Shown piece after piece: positions 1 through 6,865 of a stretch of DNA of 15,960 nucleotides. Location: NCBI GenBank assembly GCA_964602995.1, contig CAZRTM010000101.1:1-15960 (forward strand), read 5' to 3'. The notes under the pieces were generated by a model. That model searched no databases. It was not told where the DNA came from and saw nothing but the letters and a program-made list of their open reading frames with translations. Made by a program: the position numbers and the translations under genes. The DNA comes from JAAYYY01 sp964602995. Lineage in GTDB: Bacteria; Chloroflexota; Anaerolineae; Promineifilales; Promineifilaceae. Numbering within the stretch: position 1 is the stretch's first letter; every line of letters starts with the position of its first letter.

Positions 1-151
1 CTTCACTCCGCAGACTCCGTTCAGGATGACGAGGAAATGGACTGCGCTCGGGATGACGTGTCGCCTACCGTCATTCTGAGGCGAACGCTGAAGAATCTCA
101 ACGCATCGGGCCAGGGATCCTTCACTCCGCAGACTCCGTTCAGGATGACGG
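1..151. repeat. Dispersed hairpin repeat, one full copy plus a partial copy
   Basis: Positions 1-31 are identical to 120-150, a 31-bp direct repeat. The full unit spans about 68-151 and is an imperfect inverted repeat. The outer arms 68-79 and 140-151 match in 11 of 12 positions, and the inner arms 90-97 and 116-123 match in 7 of 8. A further GGATGACG fragment lies at 51-58. The first copy is cut by the window edge, so only its right arm is visible. The unit resembles intergenic REP-like elements whose arms carry a 'GTCATTCTGA...GAAGAATC' pattern. That resemblance is from memory. No protein-coding potential is convincing here. It sits directly upstream of the Rieske gene. Confidence 0.75.
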
Positions 152-217
152 CTTGGTGTGACGGGGCAGGCGAGCAGGAATTAATGTATTGGCCATTACC
201 ATTGAGGAGAAAACCAG

Positions 218-1093
218 ATGATCAACCGTAAAGTGGATGAGCTGATTCAAGGAATTCCAGAGCTGGAGGAGGTGGGGAGGCAGGTGGCGAGCGTGGTTCA
301 TACTGCTGTCCTTGAAGGGGGAGAGGACACGCGCAGCGCTGCGGACTTTCTGCACGGGATCTGGTTAGGCCATCCGTTGCACCCCATGCTCACCGACGTC
401 ACCATTGGCGGTTGGATGCTTGGCAGCCTGGCCGATCTACTGTCAATGTTTAGTCGTTCAAAGGAACTGAAACATGCTGCGGATGCCCTGACCACTGTGG
501 GGACGGTTTCGGCCATTCCGACCGCCCTCAGCGGCCTGACAGACTATTCGACGATTCCCAGGCCAGCCGCAGGGACCGCCTTTGTGCATGGTCTGCTGAA
601 TACGGTTGCCCTGACCTTCTACCTTCTCTCCATGCGAGCGCGGAGCAACGGGAGCCGTGGCAGCGCCCGGTTCTTCTCGCTGATTGGTGTGTCGGTAGCT
701 ACTGTGTCGGCTTATCTGGGCGGTCATCTGGTTTTTGGTAAGAACGTGGGAGTCAAGCACGGCGGAGAGGTTAGAGCGCCTGTGGAGTGGACGAAGGTGA
801 TGGCCGATGATGAGCTGGCCGAAGGGGATCGCGTGCGCAAAATGGTTGCCAATAACCCGGTGTTGTTATACCGCTACAACCAGGAGGTGCTGGCCGTTGG
901 CGCCGTTTGCCCCCATGCCGGTGGACCGTTGGAAGAAGGCCAGTTCCGCGGCCCAGAGGTGCAATGCCCCTGGCACGATTCGGTATTTGACCTGCGCGAC
1001 GGTTGCATCGTACATGGCCCGTCTACCTATGCCCTGCCGCTCTACGAAACGCGCGTGCAAGACGGCCAGATAGAGGTGCGGCTGGTCGAGTAG
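218..1093 (+). CDS. DUF2231 membrane protein fused to a C-terminal Rieske [2Fe-2S] domain
   Basis: The protein has 291 residues. The N-terminal two thirds look like DUF2231: a GHPLHPM motif at about 51-57 and four probable membrane helices (about 48-75, 88-108, 119-139, 152-174). The C-terminal part (about 190-291) is a Rieske domain of the ferredoxin/NirD type. Cluster ligands C231-x-H233 lie in CPHAGGPLEEG and C250-x2-H253 in CPWHDSVFD, so both pairs are intact. The expected role is electron transfer at the membrane; the redox partner is not evident from the neighbours. The start ATG at 218 has GAGGAG at 204-209. An arginine-rich loop follows helix 3, suggesting a cytoplasmic side there. 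The gene converges with the M23 peptidase gene, with only 33 bp between the stop codons. The fold assignments are strong; the physiological role is unknown. Confidence 0.88.
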   Translation: MINRKVDELIQGIPELEEVGRQVASVVHTAVLEGGEDTRSAADFLHGIWLGHPLHPMLTDVTIGGWMLGSLADLLSMFSRSKELKHAADALTTVGTVSAIPTALSGLTDYSTIPRPAAGTAFVHGLLNTVALTFYLLSMRARSNGSRGSARFFSLIGVSVATVSAYLGGHLVFGKNVGVKHGGEVRAPVEWTKVMADDELAEGDRVRKMVANNPVLLYRYNQEVLAVGAVCPHAGGPLEEGQFRGPEVQCPWHDSVFDLRDGCIVHGPSTYALPLYETRVQDGQIEVRLVE

Positions 1094-1126
1094 AGGCGGG
1101 TCAGAAAGGTAAGTGCTGGGAAGAAC

Positions 1127-2383
1127 CTAGGGGATGGGGCAAGGACGTCCCCAACCCTGGAGGAGCCAGCAGGCGAGATCTTGATCGCGCCAGGCCGCGG
1201 CATCGACCCACGTTTCGGCAACCAGCAGGTCCCAATGCAAGTGGTTGCCGCTGGAGAGGCCGGTCGTGCCTACTTGGCCCAGCAAGGTACCGGCTTCAAC
1301 TTTCTGCCCGGGCTGGGCGTGTACCTCTGACATGTGGTAAAAGCCGCTATAGATGCCCAGCCCATGATCGATGATGACTGCCCCACCACGCACGTACAGC
1401 ATCTCGGCGAGAACAACGGTGCCTGCAGCGGGAGCATAGACAGGCGTACCGGCATAGGCGCTGAAATCGAGGCCTTCATGGTAGGTGCTATAAGGGCCGC
1501 CGTTGTAGGAGCGGCGGGCGCCGAAGGTGGAGCTTATGCCGAGGAAGCTGTTGATGGGAAGCTGGAAGGAAGTTGTCCACTGCGGTTCTTCGCTCCGTAC
1601 TGACCAGATCTGAAATAGCCGTTCGCGCTCGGCGGCAATGGCCGCCTGGTCAATTGCGGCTGCTTCTCCGGTGAGCGTAACCTGATCGTAGTCCCAGGTG
1701 CCGGGCACAATGCGCCAGGGTTGTGACCAGATCGGTTGACCGGGCGAAGTAATGGTTAACTCCGGCGCGCCCGGGGTGAAGAAAGCGCCTGTGCCGCCGA
1801 CGCTGACGGCGTGGGGATGGTTCACAAAGCTGTCAAAGTGCGCGCTGCCCAGCCGTACATTGAACTGTTCCACATTACCAACCAGGGCGCGGAGGACGAG
1901 CGCTTCGCCGGGGCGGGCGGGAATTTGCGATAACTCCAGAGAGTGAAATCCGGACGGGTATTCTGTGGGAGCCGATTCGCCACCTGGCACAAAGAGAGCG
2001 CGTCCGAAGAGGGGGCGGGAGAGGTGTGCCAAGCCATTGTGATGCTCTAATTGCCAGGGATTGACCTGCAGGTTTGCGGCAAGCTGCAACAGCCCGCCGT
2101 TCTCGCTGCGCAGCAGTCTGCCCGTGGTTGGCTCAGCGGCGGTGGGTGGAATGCGGACTGTGTCGCCGATGGTTGGCTGGCGCAGTGGGTTGGGATGAGG
2201 GTTGGCCAGGCGCAGCTCTTCAACGGAAACCTGATAACGGAGAGACAATGCCAGCCAGGTATCGCCCGGCTGCACGGTGTGGTATGTTGGTTCTGCAGCC
2301 GGATCTTCCTGAGCCTGAAGCGGGGATGGAGTGAGTATAATAAGGGTCAGAAGCGTGGCAATGAGGAGTAAGGAGCGTCGCAT
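1127..2383 (-). CDS. Secreted LysM-domain M23 family metallopeptidase (peptidoglycan hydrolase)
   Basis: The protein has 418 residues from ATG 2383. It has an N-terminal signal peptide (MRRS, then a hydrophobic run, probable cleavage after residue 24 in LQA|QE). A LysM domain lies at about 34-78 (YHTVQPGDTW...), followed by a weaker LysM-like segment at about 95-140. The C-terminal M23/LytM domain retains the zinc ligands H302 and D306 (HEGLD) and the H381-L-H383 motif of GNHLHWD. It is therefore probably an active endopeptidase cutting peptide cross-links in the cell wall, outside the membrane. The reading frame stays open upstream through the scaffold gap, but that extension is artefactual. 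ATG 2407 is an alternative start eight codons upstream. Neither start has a clear Shine-Dalgarno; 2383 is preferred because the signal peptide begins there. Confidence 0.88.
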   Translation of the reverse strand: MRRSLLLIATLLTLIILTPSPLQAQEDPAAEPTYHTVQPGDTWLALSLRYQVSVEELRLANPHPNPLRQPTIGDTVRIPPTAAEPTTGRLLRSENGGLLQLAANLQVNPWQLEHHNGLAHLSRPLFGRALFVPGGESAPTEYPSGFHSLELSQIPARPGEALVLRALVGNVEQFNVRLGSAHFDSFVNHPHAVSVGGTGAFFTPGAPELTITSPGQPIWSQPWRIVPGTWDYDQVTLTGEAAAIDQAAIAAERERLFQIWSVRSEEPQWTTSFQLPINSFLGISSTFGARRSYNGGPYSTYHEGLDFSAYAGTPVYAPAAGTVVLAEMLYVRGGAVIIDHGLGIYSGFYHMSEVHAQPGQKVEAGTLLGQVGTTGLSSGNHLHWDLLVAETWVDAAAWRDQDLACWLLQGWGRPCPIP

Positions 2384-2414
2384 GACTATTTGGGATTGCA
2401 ATTGCATAGTTTCA

Positions 2415-2624
2415 ATGGCATCTATTGTGCAGACGCAAGGGTGCAAATGCAATAGCTCGCAATGCCCGCNNNNNNNNNNNNNNNNNNNNNNNNNNNNNNN
2501 NNNNNNNNNNNNNNNNNNNNNNNNNNNNNNNNNNNNNNNNNNNNNNNNNNNNNNNNNNNNNNNNNNNNNATGGCATCTATTGTGCAGACGCAAGGGTGCA
2601 AATGCAATAGCTCGCAATGCCCGC
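2415..2624. repeat. 55-bp identical sequences flanking a 100-N scaffold gap
   Basis: Positions 2415-2469 and 2570-2624 are identical over 55 bp and touch the N run exactly on both sides. This is what results when two contigs overlapping by one k-mer (k=55) are joined by a fixed 100-N spacer instead of being merged. A genuine tandem repeat collapsed by the assembler is the alternative. Confidence 0.85.
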
Positions 2625-2654
2625 GTTTCACCTGACAGGTCGTTCGTAGACCCT

Positions 2655-2704
2655 AACTCTTACACCGGCATTAGAGTTGACATAGCAGGGCTTGTCTCGA
2701 CAAT
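2655..2704 (+). promoter_or_regulatory. Candidate sigma70-type promoter with overlapping inverted repeat
   Basis: A perfect TTGACA lies at 2677-2682, followed after 16 bp by GACAAT (2699-2704; four of six consensus bases). An inverted repeat, AACTCT (2655-2660) and AGAGTT (2673-2678), runs into the -35 box and could be an operator. The start codon of the S41 gene lies 60 bp downstream of the -10 box. Prediction only. Confidence 0.5.
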
Positions 2705-2764
2705 AGAGTGGATGCAGGATTCTGTTGAGAACGTACGCACTGGTCTTAGATTGAAGGAACATCC

Positions 2765-4243
2765 ATGACGCGCATTACTAAGTGGCTCATACTGACAGTT
2801 GCCCTGATTATGCTCAGCGCTTGCAATGGGCAGAGCAACACGCCGGAACCGGTACCAGAGGCGACGAATACCAGCGAAGTAGCTTCAAACCCCACTGAAA
2901 CGATTCCTCCTGCCACGGCAACGAGCGCGGTCACGGCCACGGCTGAGCCTGAGGAGGTAGCAGGCGAAGAGAGCGTGACGGAAACGCCCGAACTGGAAGA
3001 AGCGGCGACGGCGACGCTCCCGCCCATTCGCGCCACACAACAGGCGCTGGCTGATGCGGTCCGGCTCCCCACACGCGCTGCGACCGCGCCGCCGATTGCG
3101 CCTGATGATTATGAAGCGCTGGTTGACCAGGCGTGCAACATCGTACGAGGGAATTATGTCCGCGATAACTTTAACGGTGTGGACTGGGAAGCCATGTGCG
3201 AGGAGTATCGAGGGCTTGCGGCAGAGGTGGATGACCAGGGAGCGTTCTGGAATCTGATGGCTGACTTTATTGCCGAGCTTGGTGACGAACACAGCCGGTT
3301 TGTCGAGCCGGGCAACTTTGCGGGTGAGTTTGGCTTGCCGCAGGAGGGCAGTGGGCGGCCGTGGCCGGGTCTGACTTTGACTGCTGAGGGTGAGACGGGG
3401 CGGTTGCTGCTCTGGGATGTGTGCAGCAATGGACCGGCGGCGCAGGCCGGATTACAGCGCGGGGATGCAGTTCTGGCCATTGATGGTGAACCGGTTCCTG
3501 CAGAGTTTGGGCGGCTCGATATTTTTGAGGCGCTGTATGCCGGCGACAAGGACGAAGTTGAACTGACGGTGCAACAGGGACCCGGTGCGGAACCGAGAGA
3601 TGTGCGCTTACAGTACGGTGGCGCGTCAGGCTGTGCTGGATGGCAGTATGGAATGCTCAGCGAGTCGCCGCGCATTGGTTATGTGCGGGTGCCCTCCTTT
3701 AGTGGCAATTCAGATACGAACCTGTTGTGGGCGATTAATACATTGGAAGAGGAGCAGCCGCTTGATGGCCTGGTTGTAGACGTTCGCCATAATCCGGGCG
3801 GCAACTCGGACCGCGCTATTGCCATCTTCACTACAGGTGACTTTGGCCTGCTAGGACCGTTGCGCGCAGATGCAACACAGACCATCTACCGTATCCGCGG
3901 CCCTGTGCGTTGGAATGAGACGACGCCTGTTGCCGTTCTGACCGATGACGGTAGCGCCAGTGCTTCAGAGTATTTCGCCACGGCCATGCAACAATCGGGG
4001 CGGGCGACCATTGTGGGAATGCCCACAGCCGGCAATACGGAAGGGATTACGGGTTTCAACCTGGCTGATGGGTCGCTGATTCGGCTGGCGGTTATGACGC
4101 TGGAGCTTCCGGATGGTAGTACGCTGGAGGACGTGGGCGTGCAGCCTGATATCCGCGTGCCGCTGGGTGAGTGGGGGCTGCGACAACAGCCTGATGTGCA
4201 GCTACAGGCGGCTCTTGACCATCTGCTGCAACAGGCGCAGTAA
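2765..4243 (+). CDS. S41 family (C-terminal processing peptidase-like) lipoprotein with PDZ domain
   Basis: The protein has 492 residues. It starts with a lipoprotein signal peptide whose lipobox is L17-S-A-C20, so it is probably anchored on the outer face of the membrane. Residues 21-95 form a Pro/Thr/Glu/Ala-rich linker. A helical N-terminal domain (about 115-180) and a PDZ-like domain (about 195-280, NGPAAQAGLQRGDAVLAIDGEP) follow. The S41 core runs from about 300 to 465, with the VVDVRHNPGGN and SASASEYFA motifs. S399 aligns with the nucleophilic Ser of E. coli Prc. However, the position of the Prc catalytic Lys, 25 residues on, is N424 (PTAGNTEG). It may use another base or be inactive. 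The ATG at 2765 is preceded by GAAGGA (2753-2758). No close operon partner upstream; FolK-FolP follows after 127 bp. Confidence 0.85.
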   Translation: MTRITKWLILTVALIMLSACNGQSNTPEPVPEATNTSEVASNPTETIPPATATSAVTATAEPEEVAGEESVTETPELEEAATATLPPIRATQQALADAVRLPTRAATAPPIAPDDYEALVDQACNIVRGNYVRDNFNGVDWEAMCEEYRGLAAEVDDQGAFWNLMADFIAELGDEHSRFVEPGNFAGEFGLPQEGSGRPWPGLTLTAEGETGRLLLWDVCSNGPAAQAGLQRGDAVLAIDGEPVPAEFGRLDIFEALYAGDKDEVELTVQQGPGAEPRDVRLQYGGASGCAGWQYGMLSESPRIGYVRVPSFSGNSDTNLLWAINTLEEEQPLDGLVVDVRHNPGGNSDRAIAIFTTGDFGLLGPLRADATQTIYRIRGPVRWNETTPVAVLTDDGSASASEYFATAMQQSGRATIVGMPTAGNTEGITGFNLADGSLIRLAVMTLELPDGSTLEDVGVQPDIRVPLGEWGLRQQPDVQLQAALDHLLQQAQ

Positions 4244-4370
4244 GCAGTCAGGCCACTGGAGAGGTGTTGCCCCTAAGTGCCCAGCGAGATATGATCGGTG
4301 TGGACGGGCGGACCTGATACGGTGTATAGAAAATGTTCATTCAATCGTTACGGTCGCCAGAGAGTGGCTA

Positions 4371-5705
4371 GTGGCAACAAAAGTATTTCTTGGTCTGGGC
4401 ACAAACGTTGGTGACCGGCACCAGAATCTAAAACAGGCGATACATTCACTGCAAAACAAGCCGGGGGTTGAGATAAGTGAGCTTTCCCCCGTTTACGAAA
4501 CGGCTCCCTGGGGAATAACTGAGCAACCGGACTTTCTGAATATGGTGGTCATGGGCCACACCTCACTGGAACCGGTGCCCCTGCTGCATCACATCAAGGA
4601 AATTGAGCGAGAGATGGGGCGCAAGGAAGCAGTGCGCTGGGGCCCTCGTCTGATCGATATCGACATCCTCTTCTATGGCGACGAGCTGGTGGAGACAGAA
4701 GAGGTTGAAATTCCCCACCCGCGGTTTGAGGACCGAGTTTTTGTGCTAGCGCCAATGGCGGATCTGGCGCCGAACTGGCAAGACCCGCGCAGCGGCAAGA
4801 CGATGCGCCAACTGTTGGAAGCAACGGGCCGGGAAGGGAGCCGCAGGTTACCCTTGCCATTAGAGTGGGGATGGCGAACGCACATCATGGGGATTCTGAA
4901 CGTCACACCAGATAGCTTTTCTGGCGACGGTATTCTGAGCCAGGAAGGGTGGATCGAAGCCGCCGTGGCTCAGGCCCAGCAATTGGTCGAAGATGGGGCT
5001 GACATTATTGATATTGGTGGGGAGAGCACTCGCCCGGGCAGCACACCGGTCGCGGCCGAGGAAGAAGAAGCGCGGGTGGTTCCGGTGATTGAAGCGGTTC
5101 GTAAAGCAGTGGCAGTGCCCATATCCGTAGACACTTACCGGGCTTCGGTGGCGCGCGAAGCATTGGCCGTGGGCGCTGACTGGGTCAACGATGTCTGGGG
5201 GCTGCGTATGGATCCAGAAATGGGTCCTCTGGTGGCGGAGGCAGGTTGTCCGGTGGTTGTGATGCATAATCGGAGCCGCCCGAAGGATGTGCACCAGGAA
5301 GAGCGGCTTGGCGGGCACTACGTTGGTGTACAGTATGATGATCTGATTGCGGATGTTAAGCGCGAACTGCAGGAAAGTATCGACATGGCGCTCAACTGGG
5401 GAGTGGCGGAAGACAAAATCATTCTAGATCCAGGGATTGGCTTTGGGAAGACGGTGTCGCAGAATTTGCAGTTGATCGACGAATTGGATCAGTTGCAGGA
5501 GTTGGGGTTTCCGCTGTTAGTGGGGACCTCTCGTAAGTCGTTTATTGGTTACACACTCGATTTGCCACCGCAGGAGCGCGTGGAAGGCACGGCGGCCACG
5601 GTGGCGATTGCTATTGACCGTGGCGCGGATATCGTGCGCGTACATGACGTCCGGCCGATTGCGCGGCTGGCACGGATGACCGATCATATTGTGCGGCGCA
5701 ACTGA
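4371..5705 (+). CDS. folKP: Bifunctional 6-hydroxymethyl-7,8-dihydropterin pyrophosphokinase / dihydropteroate synthase
   Basis: This 444-residue fusion catalyses two consecutive cytoplasmic steps of folate synthesis: pyrophosphorylation of hydroxymethyl-dihydropterin, then condensation with p-aminobenzoate. The HPPK part (about 1-160) has LGLGTNVGDR at 7-16 and the signature RWGPRLIDIDIL at 89-100, with metal-binding D96 and D98. The DHPS part (about 170-444) has MGILNVTPDSFS (173-184), DIIDIGGESTRPG (211-223), SVDTY (252-256), DPGIGFGK (353-360), SRKSFIG (387-393) and RVHD (423-426), all intact. The GTG start at 4371 is chosen because the HPPK fold begins immediately after it. The frame is open further upstream to 4113, but that part overlaps the S41 gene and has no family similarity. 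The Shine-Dalgarno is weak. The next gene starts 34 bp downstream, so they may be co-transcribed. No folB or other folate gene is adjacent. Confidence 0.93.
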   Translation: MATKVFLGLGTNVGDRHQNLKQAIHSLQNKPGVEISELSPVYETAPWGITEQPDFLNMVVMGHTSLEPVPLLHHIKEIEREMGRKEAVRWGPRLIDIDILFYGDELVETEEVEIPHPRFEDRVFVLAPMADLAPNWQDPRSGKTMRQLLEATGREGSRRLPLPLEWGWRTHIMGILNVTPDSFSGDGILSQEGWIEAAVAQAQQLVEDGADIIDIGGESTRPGSTPVAAEEEEARVVPVIEAVRKAVAVPISVDTYRASVAREALAVGADWVNDVWGLRMDPEMGPLVAEAGCPVVVMHNRSRPKDVHQEERLGGHYVGVQYDDLIADVKRELQESIDMALNWGVAEDKIILDPGIGFGKTVSQNLQLIDELDQLQELGFPLLVGTSRKSFIGYTLDLPPQERVEGTAATVAIAIDRGADIVRVHDVRPIARLARMTDHIVRRN

Positions 5706-5739
5706 GCGCCGTTAAGAACCTGAGAAGGCGGGCAAGAGA

Positions 5740-6831
5740 ATGCTTGACTTTACACTTGATCAAGAACAGGAAATGTTGGACCGCACCATCCGGCGCTTTG
5801 CGCAGGAGCGGCTGCGGAATGTTTATCGTGATGCTGAAGAAGAGGGCCAGCTCTCAACGGCCGACGTTCGCGCCGGGTGGGAAATTGGCCTGCTGCCGAC
5901 CGGCATTCCAGAGGAGTATGGCGGTTTTGGCGAGTATTCAGCCGTAACTGGAGCGATCGCGGTCGAGGGGCTTGCCTGGGGTGACCTGGCGCATACCTTT
6001 GCCATCCTGGCTCCCAATCTGGTTGCAGTGCCGCTCATGCTGGCAGGCAGCGAGGCGCAGAAAGAGCAATATCTGCCCCGTTTCTGCGATGTCGAGGCGC
6101 CACAGATGACGGCTGCCCTGGTGGAGCCACACATTCGCTTCGACCCGCGCAAGCTGCAGACGACGGCGGTGCGCGAAGGCGACAACTATTTGCTCAACGG
6201 CGTGAAAAGTATGGTGCCTTTGGCCGAAGAAGCGGAACTGTATCTCGTGTATGCCAATGAAGGTGGCGAGACACAGGCCTTTCTGGTTCCCGCCGGCAGT
6301 GACGGATTGTCGCTGACGAGCCGTGAGAAGGTGATGGGCGTGAACGCCCTGCCGCTGTTCGGGGCACGGCTGGAAGAGGTTTGCGTGCCTGCACAGAACA
6401 AAATCGGGCTGGAGTCCGGCATCGATTTTGGCAAACTGCTTAACCACAGCCGTGTGGCCCTGGGGGCTGCGGCTGTGGGCGTGGCCAGCGCCGGTTATGA
6501 GTACGCTCGCGAATACGCCAAAGAGCGGGTTCAGTTTGGCGAGCCAATTGCCTACCGCCAATCGATCGCCTTCATGCTGGCCGACATGGCCATTGACGTG
6601 GAAACAATGCGCCTGTTGGTGTGGGAGAGCGCCTGGAAGCTGGACAGGGGCGAAGATGCCACACGGGATGTGACGGTAATGAAACATTATGTGGACGAGC
6701 TGAGCCTGCAGACGGCTGATAGAGCCGTGCAGATACTGGGTGGCTACGGTTATATCCGCGAGTATCCGGTGGAACTGTGGCTGCGCAATGCGCGAGGCTT
6801 CGCCCACTTTGATGGCCTGGCCATCATCTAA
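5740..6831 (+). CDS. Acyl-CoA dehydrogenase family protein, probable non-catalytic-base subunit of a heteromeric enzyme
   Basis: This 363-residue acyl-CoA dehydrogenase homologue shows the usual helical N-terminal, beta-barrel middle and helical C-terminal domains. The C-terminal FAD contacts are well kept: RVQFGEPI (263-270) with a following Gln (Q274), and QILGGYGY (331-338). Two other elements are lost. The middle-domain TEPxAGSD-type motif is replaced by VEPHIRFDP (128-136). The catalytic-Glu position (YEGT in active members) reads F-D358-G, with the protein ending only five residues later. It is thus unlikely to act alone. The next gene, 34 bp downstream, has exactly the elements missing here, so I infer a heteromeric pair. 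The start ATG has AAGG at 5725-5728. The stop is followed by normal spacing to the next ribosome binding site, so the short C-terminus looks natural rather than frameshifted. Confidence 0.88.
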   Translation: MLDFTLDQEQEMLDRTIRRFAQERLRNVYRDAEEEGQLSTADVRAGWEIGLLPTGIPEEYGGFGEYSAVTGAIAVEGLAWGDLAHTFAILAPNLVAVPLMLAGSEAQKEQYLPRFCDVEAPQMTAALVEPHIRFDPRKLQTTAVREGDNYLLNGVKSMVPLAEEAELYLVYANEGGETQAFLVPAGSDGLSLTSREKVMGVNALPLFGARLEEVCVPAQNKIGLESGIDFGKLLNHSRVALGAAAVGVASAGYEYAREYAKERVQFGEPIAYRQSIAFMLADMAIDVETMRLLVWESAWKLDRGEDATRDVTVMKHYVDELSLQTADRAVQILGGYGYIREYPVELWLRNARGFAHFDGLAII

Positions 6832-6865
6832 AGGCTGACTTGAGGAGCCTGTAAGGGATGCAACG

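Larger units (their letters stand above)
2384..2764. other. Divergent intergenic region with assembly gap
   Basis: This 381-bp stretch separates the minus-strand M23 gene from the plus-strand S41 gene. It holds 100 N (2470-2569), two identical 55-bp sequences abutting the gap, a palindrome TGCAATTGCA at 2397-2406, an odd palindrome ACCTGACAGGT at 2630-2640, and the candidate S41 promoter. I see no gene in it; reading frames that cross the N run are not real evidence of coding. Confidence 0.8.

Noticed and set aside
2415..2624. CRISPR array or transposon ends at the 55-bp direct repeats
   Set aside because: There are only two copies, exactly abutting the gap, with no spacers and no cas or transposase gene; an assembly overlap explains it better.
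2331..2768. Frames on both strands running through the N gap
   Set aside because: A run of N codes for nothing determinable, the flanks are the duplicated 55-bp sequence, and there is no recognisable protein similarity.
4113..4370. 86-residue N-terminal extension of the folate enzyme
   Set aside because: It overlaps the S41 gene, has no family similarity, and the HPPK fold begins right at GTG 4371.
5938..6807. 289-residue antisense open frame
   Set aside because: It lies wholly opposite the first acyl-CoA dehydrogenase gene and has no motif; it is a by-product of codon bias in the sense gene.
6825..6865. Frameshift explaining the short C-terminus of the first acyl-CoA dehydrogenase
   Set aside because: The bases after the stop do not restore a TxQI-like C-terminal helix, and the next gene's ribosome binding site follows at once, so the end appears natural.
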